Below, in pieces: positions 50,645-58,948 of a stretch of 64,000 nt of DNA. How positions within the stretch are numbered: position 1 is the first letter of the stretch; each line of letters begins with the position of its first letter. The position numbers were made by a program, and so were the translations under genes. The stretch spans positions 1,178,001 through 1,242,000 of the forward strand of contig CAVWQE010000004.1 of the NCBI GenBank assembly GCA_963757135.1. Reading direction: 5' to 3'. Under the pieces are notes generated by a model. The model did not search any database. It was not told where the DNA came from and worked only from the letters and a program-made list of their open reading frames with translations. Source of the DNA: Gp1-AA145 sp963757135 (GTDB lineage Bacteria; Acidobacteriota; Terriglobia; Terriglobales; Acidobacteriaceae).

Positions 50645-51136
50645 ATGCTGAACATCCATCCCGCAACTCGCGATGACGTCCCCGCGTTGCTTGCGCTCAT
50701 CCGTGGGCTTGCGGCCTTTGAGAAGAAGCGGCACAAAGCCGTCGCAACTGAAGCCGACTTGTTGCGCGACGGCTTCGGCCCACAGCCAAAATTCCGCGCG
50801 CTCATTGCCGACTGGGATGACACCCCCGCGGGATACGCATCGTTCTTTTACTTTTATTCAACGTTTCAAGGACGGCCAGCGCTGTTTCTCGAAGACTTGT
50901 TTGTACTCGACGACCTCCGGGGCAAGGGGATCGGCAAAACATTACTTGCGGCGGTAGTGAAGCTGGCGCTCGACGAAGGCTGCTTCGGCCTGCGCTGGGA
51001 AGTTCTCGACTGGAACCGTCCGGCCATCGAGTTCTATGAAAAACTGGGAGCGACATTCTTGAATGAGCGCAAGGTGGTCGCGTTCGACGAAGATGCAATG
51101 CGCAGGATGATTGAAACTACGGAGCCCAGTTCATGA
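50645..51136 (+). CDS. GNAT N-acetyltransferase, diamine-acetyltransferase-like
   Basis: A 163-residue GNAT protein: HPATRDDVPALLALIRGLA, acetyl-CoA loop RGKGIGKTLL and LRWEVLDWNRPAIEFYEKLGA. The last motif is shared with spermidine/thialysine N-acetyltransferases. The substrate may be a small amine, but this is inferred only from family likeness. It overlaps the next gene by 4 bp, the first of three coupled genes. Confidence 0.87.
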   Translation: MLNIHPATRDDVPALLALIRGLAAFEKKRHKAVATEADLLRDGFGPQPKFRALIADWDDTPAGYASFFYFYSTFQGRPALFLEDLFVLDDLRGKGIGKTLLAAVVKLALDEGCFGLRWEVLDWNRPAIEFYEKLGATFLNERKVVAFDEDAMRRMIETTEPSS

Positions 51137-51615
51137 TGAACGTCCGCCCAGCCACGAAAAATGACGCGCCGTTGCTTAGAAATCTGATTCACGAGCTGGC
51201 GGATTTCGAGCGGCTGGCGCATGAGACCATCATTACTGAAGAAGACGTCCTGCGTGACGGATTTGGCCCGGCGCCAAAATTCCGTGCGCTGATTGCAGAA
51301 TGGGACGGCCAGCCTGCTGGATATGCGTTGTTTTTTGAGTTCTATTCGTCGTTTCAGGGTCGTGCGGGCTTGTTCCTGGAAGACATTTTTGTTCGCCCGC
51401 AGTATCGAAAACATGGCATTGGAAGCGAGTTGCTGGCGCAAGTTGCAAGAATCGCATGGGAGGAAGATTATTTTTGCCTCCGTTGGGAGGTGCTCGACTG
51501 GAACAGTATTGCAATCGAGTTCTATCGCAAGCTGGGCGCTGAGTTTCTGGACGAGTGGAAGGCCGTCTGCCTTATCGGGGATGCGCTGCAGGCGGCGACC
51601 GCGAAAGCTAAATGA
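51133..51615 (+). CDS. GNAT N-acetyltransferase, paralogue of the preceding gene
   Basis: A 160-residue GNAT similar along its length to the preceding protein: VRPATKNDAPLLRNLIHELA, EEDVLRDGFGPAPKFRALIA, RKHGIGSELLAQV and LRWEVLDWNSIAIEFYRKLGA. The tandem arrangement points to duplication followed by divergence. It overlaps trmFO by 4 bp (ATGA), so translation of the three genes may be linked. Confidence 0.87.
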   Translation: MMNVRPATKNDAPLLRNLIHELADFERLAHETIITEEDVLRDGFGPAPKFRALIAEWDGQPAGYALFFEFYSSFQGRAGLFLEDIFVRPQYRKHGIGSELLAQVARIAWEEDYFCLRWEVLDWNSIAIEFYRKLGAEFLDEWKAVCLIGDALQAATAKAK

Positions 51616-52985
51616 GGGATCGAGTCAAAATTATTGGAGCGGGATTGGCGGGGTCGGAAGCCGCCTTGCAGTGCGCGCAGCGCGGTGTGCCGATCGATCT
51701 CTACGAAATGCGTCCGGTGCGGAGCACGCCCGCGCACCAGACATCAGACTTCGCTGAACTCGTCTGCTCGAATTCGCTGAAGTCGGAGAGCGAAAACACC
51801 GCGCCCTGGCTGCTCAAAGAAGAAATGCGGCGGGCAGGATCGCGGCTGATCGAAATCGCGCGCGAGTGCGCGGTTCCGGCCGGACATGCGTTGGCGGTAG
51901 ATCGCGCGCAGTTTTCGGCGAGAGTAACAGAAGTTATTTCGCGCGAGCCGCTGATCAGTGTCCATCGCGAAGAAGTGGTGCAGATCGACGAGTCGCAGAT
52001 GACGATTGTGGCGACCGGACCGCTCACGTCGGATGCGCTGGCGGCAGAGATTGGAAGACTGAGCAGTCCTGCCCTACTCGATGCCTCAGAGCGGACAGGA
52101 GTGTCCGCTCCACACAGCCTCTATTTCTACGATTCCATCAGCCCCATCGTCGAAGCTGATTCGATTGATATGGAGAAGGTCTATCTGGCGGCGCGCTATG
52201 ACAAGGGCACGGCTGATTACATCAACTGCCCGATGTCGAAGGAGGAGTATGACCGCTTCTACGATGCGCTGATTGCGGCCGAATCGCTCGAACCCAAGGA
52301 TTGGGAAAAACTGAATTATTTCGAATCCTGCCTGCCGATTGAAGAGATCGCCCGCCGCGGCCGCGATACTTTGCGTTTCGGGCCGATGAAGCCCGTCGGG
52401 TTAAGAGATCCACGCACCGGCATGCCCCCGTATGCGGTAGTGCAACTGCGGCAGGAAAATCTGCGGGCGGATTCCTATAATCTGGTCGGCTTCCAAAATC
52501 ATTTGAAATTCGCCGAGCAGGCGCGTGTCCTGCAGCTGATTCCTGGCCTGGAGAATGCCCGCTTCCTCCGCTTCGGCCAGATTCATCGCAATACTTACAT
52601 CAACTCGCCGGCGCTGCTGAATTCAACTCTGCAGATGAAAGAGCATCCGGCTGTGCTGTTCGCCGGCCAAATCTGCGGCGTCGAAGGGTATGTCGAGTCC
52701 ATCGCCACCGGCATGCTGGCGGGAATAAATGCCGCCGTGCGCCTGGCTAACAATGCGCCGATCGCGCCACGGCGGGCGACGGCGCTGGGTTCGCTGATTC
52801 ACTACATCACCCACGCTGATCCTCGAAAATTTCAGCCCGCGAATATTACGTTCGACCTTCTGCCTCCGTTGGAAAATAAAATTCGTGATCGCCAACAAAG
52901 ACACCGGGCGCAATGTGAGTTGGCGTTGCGGAATCTCGGCGAGTGGCTTTCACCCCGCGTAGAAGTCGCTCAACAATCGGCATAA
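51612..52985 (+). CDS. trmFO: methylenetetrahydrofolate-tRNA-(uracil-5-)-methyltransferase TrmFO
   Basis: A 457-residue FAD/folate enzyme that makes m5U54 in tRNA. IIGAGLAGSEAALQCAQRG binds FAD, VCSNSLKSES and YFYDSISPIVE follow, and GQICGVEGYVESIATGMLAG is near the C-terminus. The length is near normal. Around residues 158-168 an extra SERTGVSAPHS lies just before LYFYDSISP; it is encoded by a 22-bp palindrome of the dispersed CGGACA type. The reading frame stays intact. Confidence 0.95.
   Translation: MRDRVKIIGAGLAGSEAALQCAQRGVPIDLYEMRPVRSTPAHQTSDFAELVCSNSLKSESENTAPWLLKEEMRRAGSRLIEIARECAVPAGHALAVDRAQFSARVTEVISREPLISVHREEVVQIDESQMTIVATGPLTSDALAAEIGRLSSPALLDASERTGVSAPHSLYFYDSISPIVEADSIDMEKVYLAARYDKGTADYINCPMSKEEYDRFYDALIAAESLEPKDWEKLNYFESCLPIEEIARRGRDTLRFGPMKPVGLRDPRTGMPPYAVVQLRQENLRADSYNLVGFQNHLKFAEQARVLQLIPGLENARFLRFGQIHRNTYINSPALLNSTLQMKEHPAVLFAGQICGVEGYVESIATGMLAGINAAVRLANNAPIAPRRATALGSLIHYITHADPRKFQPANITFDLLPPLENKIRDRQQRHRAQCELALRNLGEWLSPRVEVAQQSA
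52089..52110. repeat. palindromic repeat in frame inside trmFO
   Basis: Arms GAGCGGACA/TGTCCGCTC (9 bp) enclose GGAG, then CCACAC. This is the element found in uvrD (1043-1128) and between genes at 47.9-48.2 kb. Confidence 0.7.
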
Positions 52986-53129
52986 GGGATACTTGCGGAC
53001 GCGCGATTGTGATAGCTTGTTTGCGCGCAGCTTACGTCAGGGCGTAATTGTGCATCGAAACAGGTTCACACGGTTCGACTACAAGCCGTCCTGCTCAAAA
53101 ATTTAGACTACTCGAAAGCGAGTTTCCGA

Positions 53130-54008
53130 ATGAAGGTTTGTAAAGCGGTGTTTCCGGCGGCGGGATTGGGCACGCGTTTCCTGCCTGCCACCAAGGCCCA
53201 GCCCAAGGAGATGCTGCCGATTGTTGACAAGCCGATTATTCAATACGGCGTCGAAGAGGCGCTGGCCGCCGGCTGTAACCAGATCATCATGGTGACTGGC
53301 CGTGGAAAGACCGCCATCGAAGACCATTTCGACGTGAGCTATGAGCTCGAAAAAATTCTTGAGGAGAAGGGCAAGACAGACCTGCTCAAAATCGTGCGGC
53401 AGATTTCGGACATGATTCACGTGGCCTATGTGCGCCAGAAAGAAGCGCTCGGCTTGGGACACGCCGTCCTCACGGCTCGCGAACTGGTAGGCAACGAACC
53501 CTTTGCGGTCCTGCTGGCTGACGACGTAATCGATGCCGAGGTTCCCGTACTCAAGCAGATGATGCGCGTGTTCGAGCAGGTGCAATGCTCGGTGGTCGCA
53601 ACCCAGATCGTCGAGGGTGAAGCGATTTCTGCCTACGGTGTACTGGACGTGAAGCCGGCTGAGGGCCATCAGGGCGGCCGGTTGTATGAAGTGCTGAACA
53701 TGGTGGAGAAGCCTCCGCTGGAAGAAGCGCCGTCGAATCTTGCGATCATCGGCCGGTACATTCTGACGCCCAGAATATTTGACGTATTGACCAAGACGCC
53801 GGTAGGAAAGGGCGGCGAGTTGCAACTGACGGACGCGATGCGATTGCTGCTCAAGCAGGAAAAAATGTACGCGTACGTTTATGAAGGCAAGCGCCACGAC
53901 GCCGGCGACAAGCTGGGATTTCTGAAAGCCACAGTCGAATTTGCTTTGAAGCGCGACGACTTGGGCGGACCGCTGAAAGAATATCTCCGGACCTTGAAAT
54001 TGGATTAA
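53130..54008 (+). CDS. galU: UTP-glucose-1-phosphate uridylyltransferase
   Basis: A 292-residue nucleotidyltransferase that makes UDP-glucose for exopolysaccharide, trehalose and glycolipid synthesis. AVFPAAGLGTRFLPATKAQPKEM at the start, KPIIQYGVEEALAAG, RQKEALGLGHAVLTA and FAVLLADDVIDAE are typical of GalU. The length is normal. It is alone and converges with purE. Confidence 0.95.
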   Translation: MKVCKAVFPAAGLGTRFLPATKAQPKEMLPIVDKPIIQYGVEEALAAGCNQIIMVTGRGKTAIEDHFDVSYELEKILEEKGKTDLLKIVRQISDMIHVAYVRQKEALGLGHAVLTARELVGNEPFAVLLADDVIDAEVPVLKQMMRVFEQVQCSVVATQIVEGEAISAYGVLDVKPAEGHQGGRLYEVLNMVEKPPLEEAPSNLAIIGRYILTPRIFDVLTKTPVGKGGELQLTDAMRLLLKQEKMYAYVYEGKRHDAGDKLGFLKATVEFALKRDDLGGPLKEYLRTLKLD

Positions 54009-54047
54009 CCATGCGGAGCTTCGCTGCGCCGGACCGTCCCACGCTGC

Positions 54048-54554
54048 TTATTTGCCTCCACTCTCTCTGAGCTTCTTCGACTTTTCTTCAACGCCAGCCG
54101 CAAGTTTTTCTTTGTGGGTATGGAGTTTCTGCGCAATGCTGGAATCGGCGACTCCAATAATCTGCGCTGCCAGAATTCCTGCATTGGTCGCGCCTGGCTT
54201 TCCGATGGCGACGGTAGCGACGGGAATTCCTGCGGGCATTTGCACCGTGGCCAGCAACGAGTCCATCCCATTGAGCGAAGTTGCGGGAATCGGCACGCCG
54301 ATAACGGGCAGGATGGTGTGGGCAGCAATGACTCCCGCAAGATGCGCGGCGCCGCCCGCGCCGGCGATGATCACACGTATGCCGCGATCGGCAGCCTTGC
54401 GGGCGTAGTCTGCAGTTCGGTCAGGCGAGCGGTGCGCGGAGGTCACGTCAATCTCGTAAGCGATGCCAAATCCGTCCAGCGCCTTGCCCGCCTCGCGCAT
54501 GATCTCAAGGTCAGAGTCACTTCCCATCACAATTGAAACCAGTGGCTTGGACAT
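54048..54554 (-). CDS. purE: N5-carboxyaminoimidazole ribonucleotide mutase
   Basis: A 168-residue class I PurE that converts N5-CAIR to CAIR in purine synthesis. VSIVMGSDSDLEIMREAGKAL at the start, SAHRSPDRTADYA with the catalytic His, AGAGGAAHLAGVIAAHT and GIPVATVAIGKPGATNAG are canonical. GGAGAAATA precedes the ATG at 54554. purK is not adjacent. The end carries an extra Lys-rich helix. Confidence 0.95.
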   Translation of the reverse strand: MSKPLVSIVMGSDSDLEIMREAGKALDGFGIAYEIDVTSAHRSPDRTADYARKAADRGIRVIIAGAGGAAHLAGVIAAHTILPVIGVPIPATSLNGMDSLLATVQMPAGIPVATVAIGKPGATNAGILAAQIIGVADSSIAQKLHTHKEKLAAGVEEKSKKLRESGGK

Positions 54555-54691
54555 TATTTCTCCTGAATTGTTTTGAAGGCCTTCGCCTTTTGGCGCGGCC
54601 ACAAAGGTTGTGATCGCAAATCTCTCAGTTCAACTCGCCAAGCCGAAGGCACAGGCGAAATCGGGTAAATCAAGGGATCTTAAGAAATTGG

Positions 54692-54765
54692 TCGGGGCGC
54701 GCGGATTTGAACCGCGGACCCCCTGCGCCCAAGGCAGGTGCGCTACCAGGCTGCGCTACGCCCCG
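54692..54765 (-). tRNA. tRNA-Pro (anticodon UGG)
   Basis: A 74-nt cloverleaf on the minus strand. It has acceptor CGGGGCG/CGCCCCG, D-stem GCGC/GCGC, anticodon stem CCTGC/GCAGG with loop CTTGGGC (anticodon TGG), and T-arm CGCGG-TTCAAAT-CCGCG. The discriminator is A and CCA is not encoded. UGG reads CCA and CCG, and possibly other proline codons. Confidence 0.97.
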
Positions 54766-54840
54766 ACAACTGCTTCGTTGATTCTAAATTACTTCTGCGA
54801 ACCGAACCACCCAAGGGGCCTCGTTTCACGTGAGTTTGCT

Positions 54841-54910
54841 AGGCGGAAAACCGCCTAATTTGACTTTAGGCGGATAAGCGCCTAAAGTGTGCTTAGGCGG
54901 ATAAGCGCCT
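54841..54910 (+). promoter_or_regulatory. three tandem operators and promoter of hipBA
   Basis: Three inverted repeats AGGCGG(N4)CCGCCT or AGGCG(N6)CGCCT lie at 54841-54856, 54868-54883 and 54895-54910, each exactly 27 bp apart. A -35-like TTGACT (54860-54865) and a -10-like TAAAGT (54883-54888), 17 bp apart, place the middle copy in the promoter spacer and the last copy near the start site. HipB-type repressors are known to autoregulate from such palindromes, so these are likely its operators. Confidence 0.75.
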
Positions 54911-54932
54911 AGGAGTGTAGAGGGAGAACAAC

Positions 54933-55181
54933 ATGGAGAGCATCGCCCGAACCCCGCTTCAGCTTGGGAGCCACATTCGTCAGAGGCGACGTGAACTCGG
55001 ATTAACTCAAGAGAAGCTCGCTGCCAAAGTCGGGGTGCGCCAACGGACGGTTTCCGACATTGAAACTTCTGCTGCAGCTCGAGTTGATACCGTGTTACGT
55101 ACGCTTGCGGCGCTAGACCTGGAATTGATGATCCGTCCACGCACCAAGGGATCAGCTCGAGATATTGAGAGGCTCTTCTGA
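54933..55181 (+). CDS. hipB: HipB-like antitoxin, XRE-family repressor
   Basis: An 82-residue DNA-binding protein. The helix-turn-helix (GSHIRQRRRELGLTQEKLA, VGVRQRTVSDIE) occupies residues 12-47 and is followed by a beta-strand LDLELMIRP, as in HipB. It probably neutralises HipA and represses its own operon via the palindromes just upstream. AGGGAG precedes the ATG. Its TGA shares one base with the hipA start (TGATG). Confidence 0.88.
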   Translation: MESIARTPLQLGSHIRQRRRELGLTQEKLAAKVGVRQRTVSDIETSAAARVDTVLRTLAALDLELMIRPRTKGSARDIERLF

Positions 55182-56488
55182 TGCCACGTCGAGCGCGGCA
55201 CGAGCCTCTGAATGTGTTCCTAAACAGCCGTCTCGTCGGCCAACTTCGACGCGAGACTTCAGGAGCCATCACCTTCCAATACGACCGCTCGTGGCTGGAG
55301 TGGGAATTCGCATTGCCCGTTTCTTTGTCATTACCTGTACGCGAACACGTTTACGTCGGCGCGCCTGTCTTGGCCGTCTTTGAGAATCTGTTGCCGGACA
55401 ACGACAGCTTGCGGCGGCAGATCGCTGCGCGCACACGCGCCGGAGGAACAGACGTCTATAGCCTGTTGGGAGTAATTGGTCACGATTGCGTGGGCGCGCT
55501 ACAGTTCCTTCCCCCTGACGTACCACCCGCTCCAGCCGGCGCCATTGATGCCGTGCCCGTTAGTGGACGCGAGATTGCAGTCATTCTTGACAATCTGGCA
55601 GCTGTGCCCCTAGGAATCACGGAAGATGAGAGCTTCCGAATATCCATAGCCGGCGCCCAAGAGAAGACCGCGCTTCTGCGCTGGAACGGCCGATGGTATA
55701 AGCCGCGCAACACCACCGCGACGACTCACATCTTCAAGCCCAGTATTGGAAAGCTCCCCAACGGGATGGACCTCACCGCGAGCGTGGAGAACGAATATCT
55801 GTGTCTGAAGCTTTTGAATGCGCTGGGCCTACCGGCGGCTACAGCAGAAATGCAAACCTTCGGCGATAGACGTGTCCTGATTGTTGAGCGTTTTGACCGG
55901 CTCTGGACTGGAGATCAACGATTGCTGCGCCTGCCGCAAGAGGATGCTTGCCAGGCTCTTTCGGTGCCCCCGACCCTCAAGTATGAGAGTGATGGTGGCC
56001 CCGGCATAACGGACATTGTCAAACTGTTGCGTGGAAGTGATGAACCACTATCCGATCAGCGCTTATTCCTGAAAGCAAACATCGTTTTCTGGCTCATGGG
56101 GGCCACCGACGGCCATGCGAAAAACTTCAGCATCTTTCTCTCTCCAGGCGGCCGTTTTCGCATGACGCCATTTTATGACGTAATTTCCGCCCAGCCCAGT
56201 GTCGATTCGAAGCAGATACTATGGAAACAGTTTCGCCTCGCCATGGCGCTGGGTACAAAACCGCACTACCAGATTCGACAGATCGCACCGCGTCACTTTT
56301 TTCAGACAGCCGATCAGGGTGGTATCGGACGAGAAGTGATCGAATCGGTACTCCAGGAGCTGCTGGATGGCAGCGCGTCTGCAGTTGAATCTGTCGTGGC
56401 CAACCTGCCCAGAAATTTTCCGAATGAGATTGCTTCGTCCATTGAAGCAGGAATTAAGGGACGTCTTCGACTTCTGGGGACCCATTAG
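55181..56488 (+). CDS. hipA: HipA-like serine/threonine kinase toxin
   Basis: A 435-residue HipA-family kinase. In E. coli HipA phosphorylates GltX and causes dormancy. The N-terminal subdomain 1 (LNVFLNSRLVGQLRR, FENLLPDN) is followed by the P-loop-like ISIAGAQEKTALL. The catalytic TDGHAKNFSIF is near residue 310 and the metal-binding YDVIS near 332. All key residues appear intact, so the toxin should be active. It overlaps hipB by one base. Confidence 0.9.
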   Translation: MPRRARHEPLNVFLNSRLVGQLRRETSGAITFQYDRSWLEWEFALPVSLSLPVREHVYVGAPVLAVFENLLPDNDSLRRQIAARTRAGGTDVYSLLGVIGHDCVGALQFLPPDVPPAPAGAIDAVPVSGREIAVILDNLAAVPLGITEDESFRISIAGAQEKTALLRWNGRWYKPRNTTATTHIFKPSIGKLPNGMDLTASVENEYLCLKLLNALGLPAATAEMQTFGDRRVLIVERFDRLWTGDQRLLRLPQEDACQALSVPPTLKYESDGGPGITDIVKLLRGSDEPLSDQRLFLKANIVFWLMGATDGHAKNFSIFLSPGGRFRMTPFYDVISAQPSVDSKQILWKQFRLAMALGTKPHYQIRQIAPRHFFQTADQGGIGREVIESVLQELLDGSASAVESVVANLPRNFPNEIASSIEAGIKGRLRLLGTH

Positions 56489-56654
56489 ACCCTGGAGGTA
56501 TCAGTGATCCTGACTCGATATTTTAGGGCGCAATTCCTCTCCTGAATATCACCGGGAACGGGGCCCGGAAACGGAGTTGCCGCGGCATACTTTGAACCGT
56601 AAACGCCCTGCAGGCAGCGCGCATTCTGCGCAGTGTTTATAATGCCTGTTGGTC

Positions 56655-57218
56655 ATGGCCCCGCAGCGTTACGCCCTTGTGGCATACGTGAAGAACCAGG
56701 TTGGAGAGTTTGTCGAAAACCTGCGCAAGGAACTCCATCCCGAATTACCTCATCTGGCCGCCCACGTTACCCTGCTTCCGCCCCGGTGTCTTCATGGATC
56801 GGAGGAGGAGGCGATGAAAACGCTCAATGAGCTCTGCCGCGAAGTTGAGCCGTTCGAAGTTTCGCTGGGCGAAATAGAAACTTTCATTCCTGTTACCCCT
56901 ACGGTTTTTGTCCGCGTGGCCCACGCCGCTTACCGCATGCGCGAACTGCACGATCTGCTGAACGTGAACGGTCTCGCGACCAGCGAACAGTGGCCGTACA
57001 TGCCGCATTTGACCATCGTTAAAATGGGCGCCGAAGACCAGGCGCAGCATGCTTATCGGATGGCACGCACACGGTGGGCGGAATACGAAGGCAGCCGCTG
57101 CATTGAAGTCCGTGACCTGACCTTTGTGCGCGAGGGCGGCGACAACCGTTGGATCGATCTGGCTTCGATTCCACTCGGAGCGCACCGGGCCGCGGCGCGC
57201 TCCGGCCCCCGGCGATAG
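56655..57218 (+). CDS. 2'-5' RNA ligase/2H phosphoesterase family protein
   Basis: A 187-residue protein with the two HxTx motifs of the 2H phosphoesterases: HVTLLPP near residue 39 and HLTIVKM near 117. LigT-type enzymes act on 2'-5' or cyclic phosphates in RNA; the natural substrate here is unknown. The ATG at 56655 is chosen over a TTG two codons upstream. It lies between hipA and manD, each separated by over 100 bp. Confidence 0.82.
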   Translation: MAPQRYALVAYVKNQVGEFVENLRKELHPELPHLAAHVTLLPPRCLHGSEEEAMKTLNELCREVEPFEVSLGEIETFIPVTPTVFVRVAHAAYRMRELHDLLNVNGLATSEQWPYMPHLTIVKMGAEDQAQHAYRMARTRWAEYEGSRCIEVRDLTFVREGGDNRWIDLASIPLGAHRAAARSGPRR

Positions 57219-57328
57219 CTTTTCGAAAATCATTGAAATGCCGCTGCGAAAGCTGTAGACCTCTTCCGGTGTCGCGCTCCCAAGTGTTAGATTAGCTCTC
57301 CTCGACTCTCATCCCACAAGGTTGAAGA

Positions 57329-58537
57329 ATGAAGATTGTTGATGCCAAAGTGATTGTCTGCTCACCCGGGCGTAATTTCGTGACGCTGAAGCTAACTACC
57401 GAAGATGGAATCACCGGCTTGGGCGATGCCACGTTAAATGGCCGCGAACTCGCTGTTGCCAGTTACCTGACGGATCACCTTGTGCCGCTGCTGATTGGCC
57501 GCGATGCCCGGAGAATCGAGGACATCTGGCAATACCTGTACAAGGGCGCTTACTGGCGGCGCGGGCCCGTGACCATGAGCGCTATCGCGGCGGTTGACGT
57601 GGCGCTGTGGGACATTAAAGCCAAGAGCTTGAACGTCCCGCTTTATCAGTTGCTCGGGGGCGCCTCCCGCGAAGCGGTGATGGTTTACGGCCACGCCAGC
57701 GGCGACGAGATCGAGAAGACCCTGGGATCGTTCGGACACTTTCTGAGCCTGGGATACAAAGCCGTGCGTGCACAATCAGGCATTCCCGGCCTGAACAGCA
57801 CCTACGGAATCAGCCATGGCACCATGGCGTATGAGCCTGCAGAAAAAAATGCGCCGCCGGAAAATCAATGGTCAACCGAACACTACCTGCGTTTTGTGCC
57901 GCAACTGTTTGCGAGGTTGCGCAAGGAGTTCGGTCCGGAAGTCCACATGCTGCACGACGCGCATCACCGGCTGACGCCGATTGAAGCCGGACGTCTTGGC
58001 AAAGAACTGGAACCATTTCATCTATTCTGGCTGGAAGATCCTACGCCAGCGGAACTCCAGGAAAGCTTTCGCCTGATTCGCCAGCACACCACCACTCCGC
58101 TGGCTGTGGGCGAGGTGTTCAATACCATTTTCGACTGCCAGCAACTAATAGAAGAGCAGCTGATCGATTACATCCGCACGACAGTTGTCCATGCCGGCGG
58201 AATTACTCATTTGCGCAAGATTGCCAATCTGGCAGAAATTTATCAGGTGCGGACCGGCTGCCATGGAGCAACCGACCTGAGTCCGGTGTGCATGGGGGCG
58301 GCGCTGCATTTTGACTTGAGCGTGCATAACTTCGGCATCCAGGAATACATGCCGCATACGGCAGAAACCGATAGCGTATTTCCGCACGCCTATTCGTTCA
58401 AAGATGGATTCATGCATCCCGGAGAAGCTCCCGGAATCGGCCTTGAGATTGATGAAGACTTGGCGGCGAAGTATCCCTATCAGCGAGCTTATCTGCCGGT
58501 AAACCGCAAGCTGGATGGCACAATGCACAGTTGGTGA
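57329..58537 (+). CDS. mannonate dehydratase-like enolase superfamily protein (ManD type)
   Basis: A 402-residue enolase-superfamily dehydratase. TTEDGITGLGDATLNGRELA at the N-terminus caps the site. YGHASGDEIE, HDAHHRLTPIEAGRLGKELE, WLEDPTPAELQESF and GEVFNTIFDCQQLIEEQLID carry the metal ligands, and TGCHGATDLSPV follows. This pattern is that of D-mannonate/D-gluconate dehydratases (ManD). Activity in the family varies greatly, so the exact sugar acid is not sure. No uronate pathway genes adjoin. Confidence 0.85.
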   Translation: MKIVDAKVIVCSPGRNFVTLKLTTEDGITGLGDATLNGRELAVASYLTDHLVPLLIGRDARRIEDIWQYLYKGAYWRRGPVTMSAIAAVDVALWDIKAKSLNVPLYQLLGGASREAVMVYGHASGDEIEKTLGSFGHFLSLGYKAVRAQSGIPGLNSTYGISHGTMAYEPAEKNAPPENQWSTEHYLRFVPQLFARLRKEFGPEVHMLHDAHHRLTPIEAGRLGKELEPFHLFWLEDPTPAELQESFRLIRQHTTTPLAVGEVFNTIFDCQQLIEEQLIDYIRTTVVHAGGITHLRKIANLAEIYQVRTGCHGATDLSPVCMGAALHFDLSVHNFGIQEYMPHTAETDSVFPHAYSFKDGFMHPGEAPGIGLEIDEDLAAKYPYQRAYLPVNRKLDGTMHSW

Positions 58538-58548
58538 GAGGCTCGGAT

Positions 58549-58916
58549 ATGAATGACTTGTTGCCGGCCGGTGACGGCCGACCCATCGTGCTTTACATGA
58601 AAATAGTGCTCAGTTCGTTAGCTTCGCAGATCCTCGCGGCTTCGCTACCAATGCTGTGGACCACTTTCCGCTACATCAGTCAGGAAAAAGCAACTGGGCT
58701 CGCCGCGGTTGCCGGGGATTGTTCGAAAACCTGTTTTCAGGGTTGTTCCTGATTCTGTTCTTATCATTCATTGCGATCTTTTTTATGACTGGCCGTCTCA
58801 AAAATAGAACTATGAGAATTCTATTTTTCTGGGTGCCGACGGTCACAGTTTGCGTGTTCGCATCTGGCACGTGGGCCCTGCTTGCCTACGCCATGATGCA
58901 CATCCCACATCAATAG
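58549..58916 (+). pseudogene. small membrane protein gene split by a likely frameshift
   Basis: The frame from the ATG at 58549 encodes a hydrophobic segment (YMKIVLSSLASQILAASLPMLW) and ends at 58752. Another frame ending at 58916 encodes two more, LFSGLFLILFLSFIAIFFM and ILFFWVPTVTVCVFASGTWALLAY. Joining them near 58690-58720 would give one protein of about 120 aa with three TM segments. Runs of A and G lie there. Either one base has been lost, or the second frame alone (from 58656) is a separate small protein. Confidence 0.35.
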
Positions 58917-58948
58917 ACAACAAAACGTTCAAAGATTGGCGCGAGAGC

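Noticed and set aside
54692..56488. hipBA as cargo integrated at tRNA-Pro
   Set aside because: hipBA lies on the 5' side of the tRNA gene, there is no integrase, and no repeat of the tRNA 3' end was seen.
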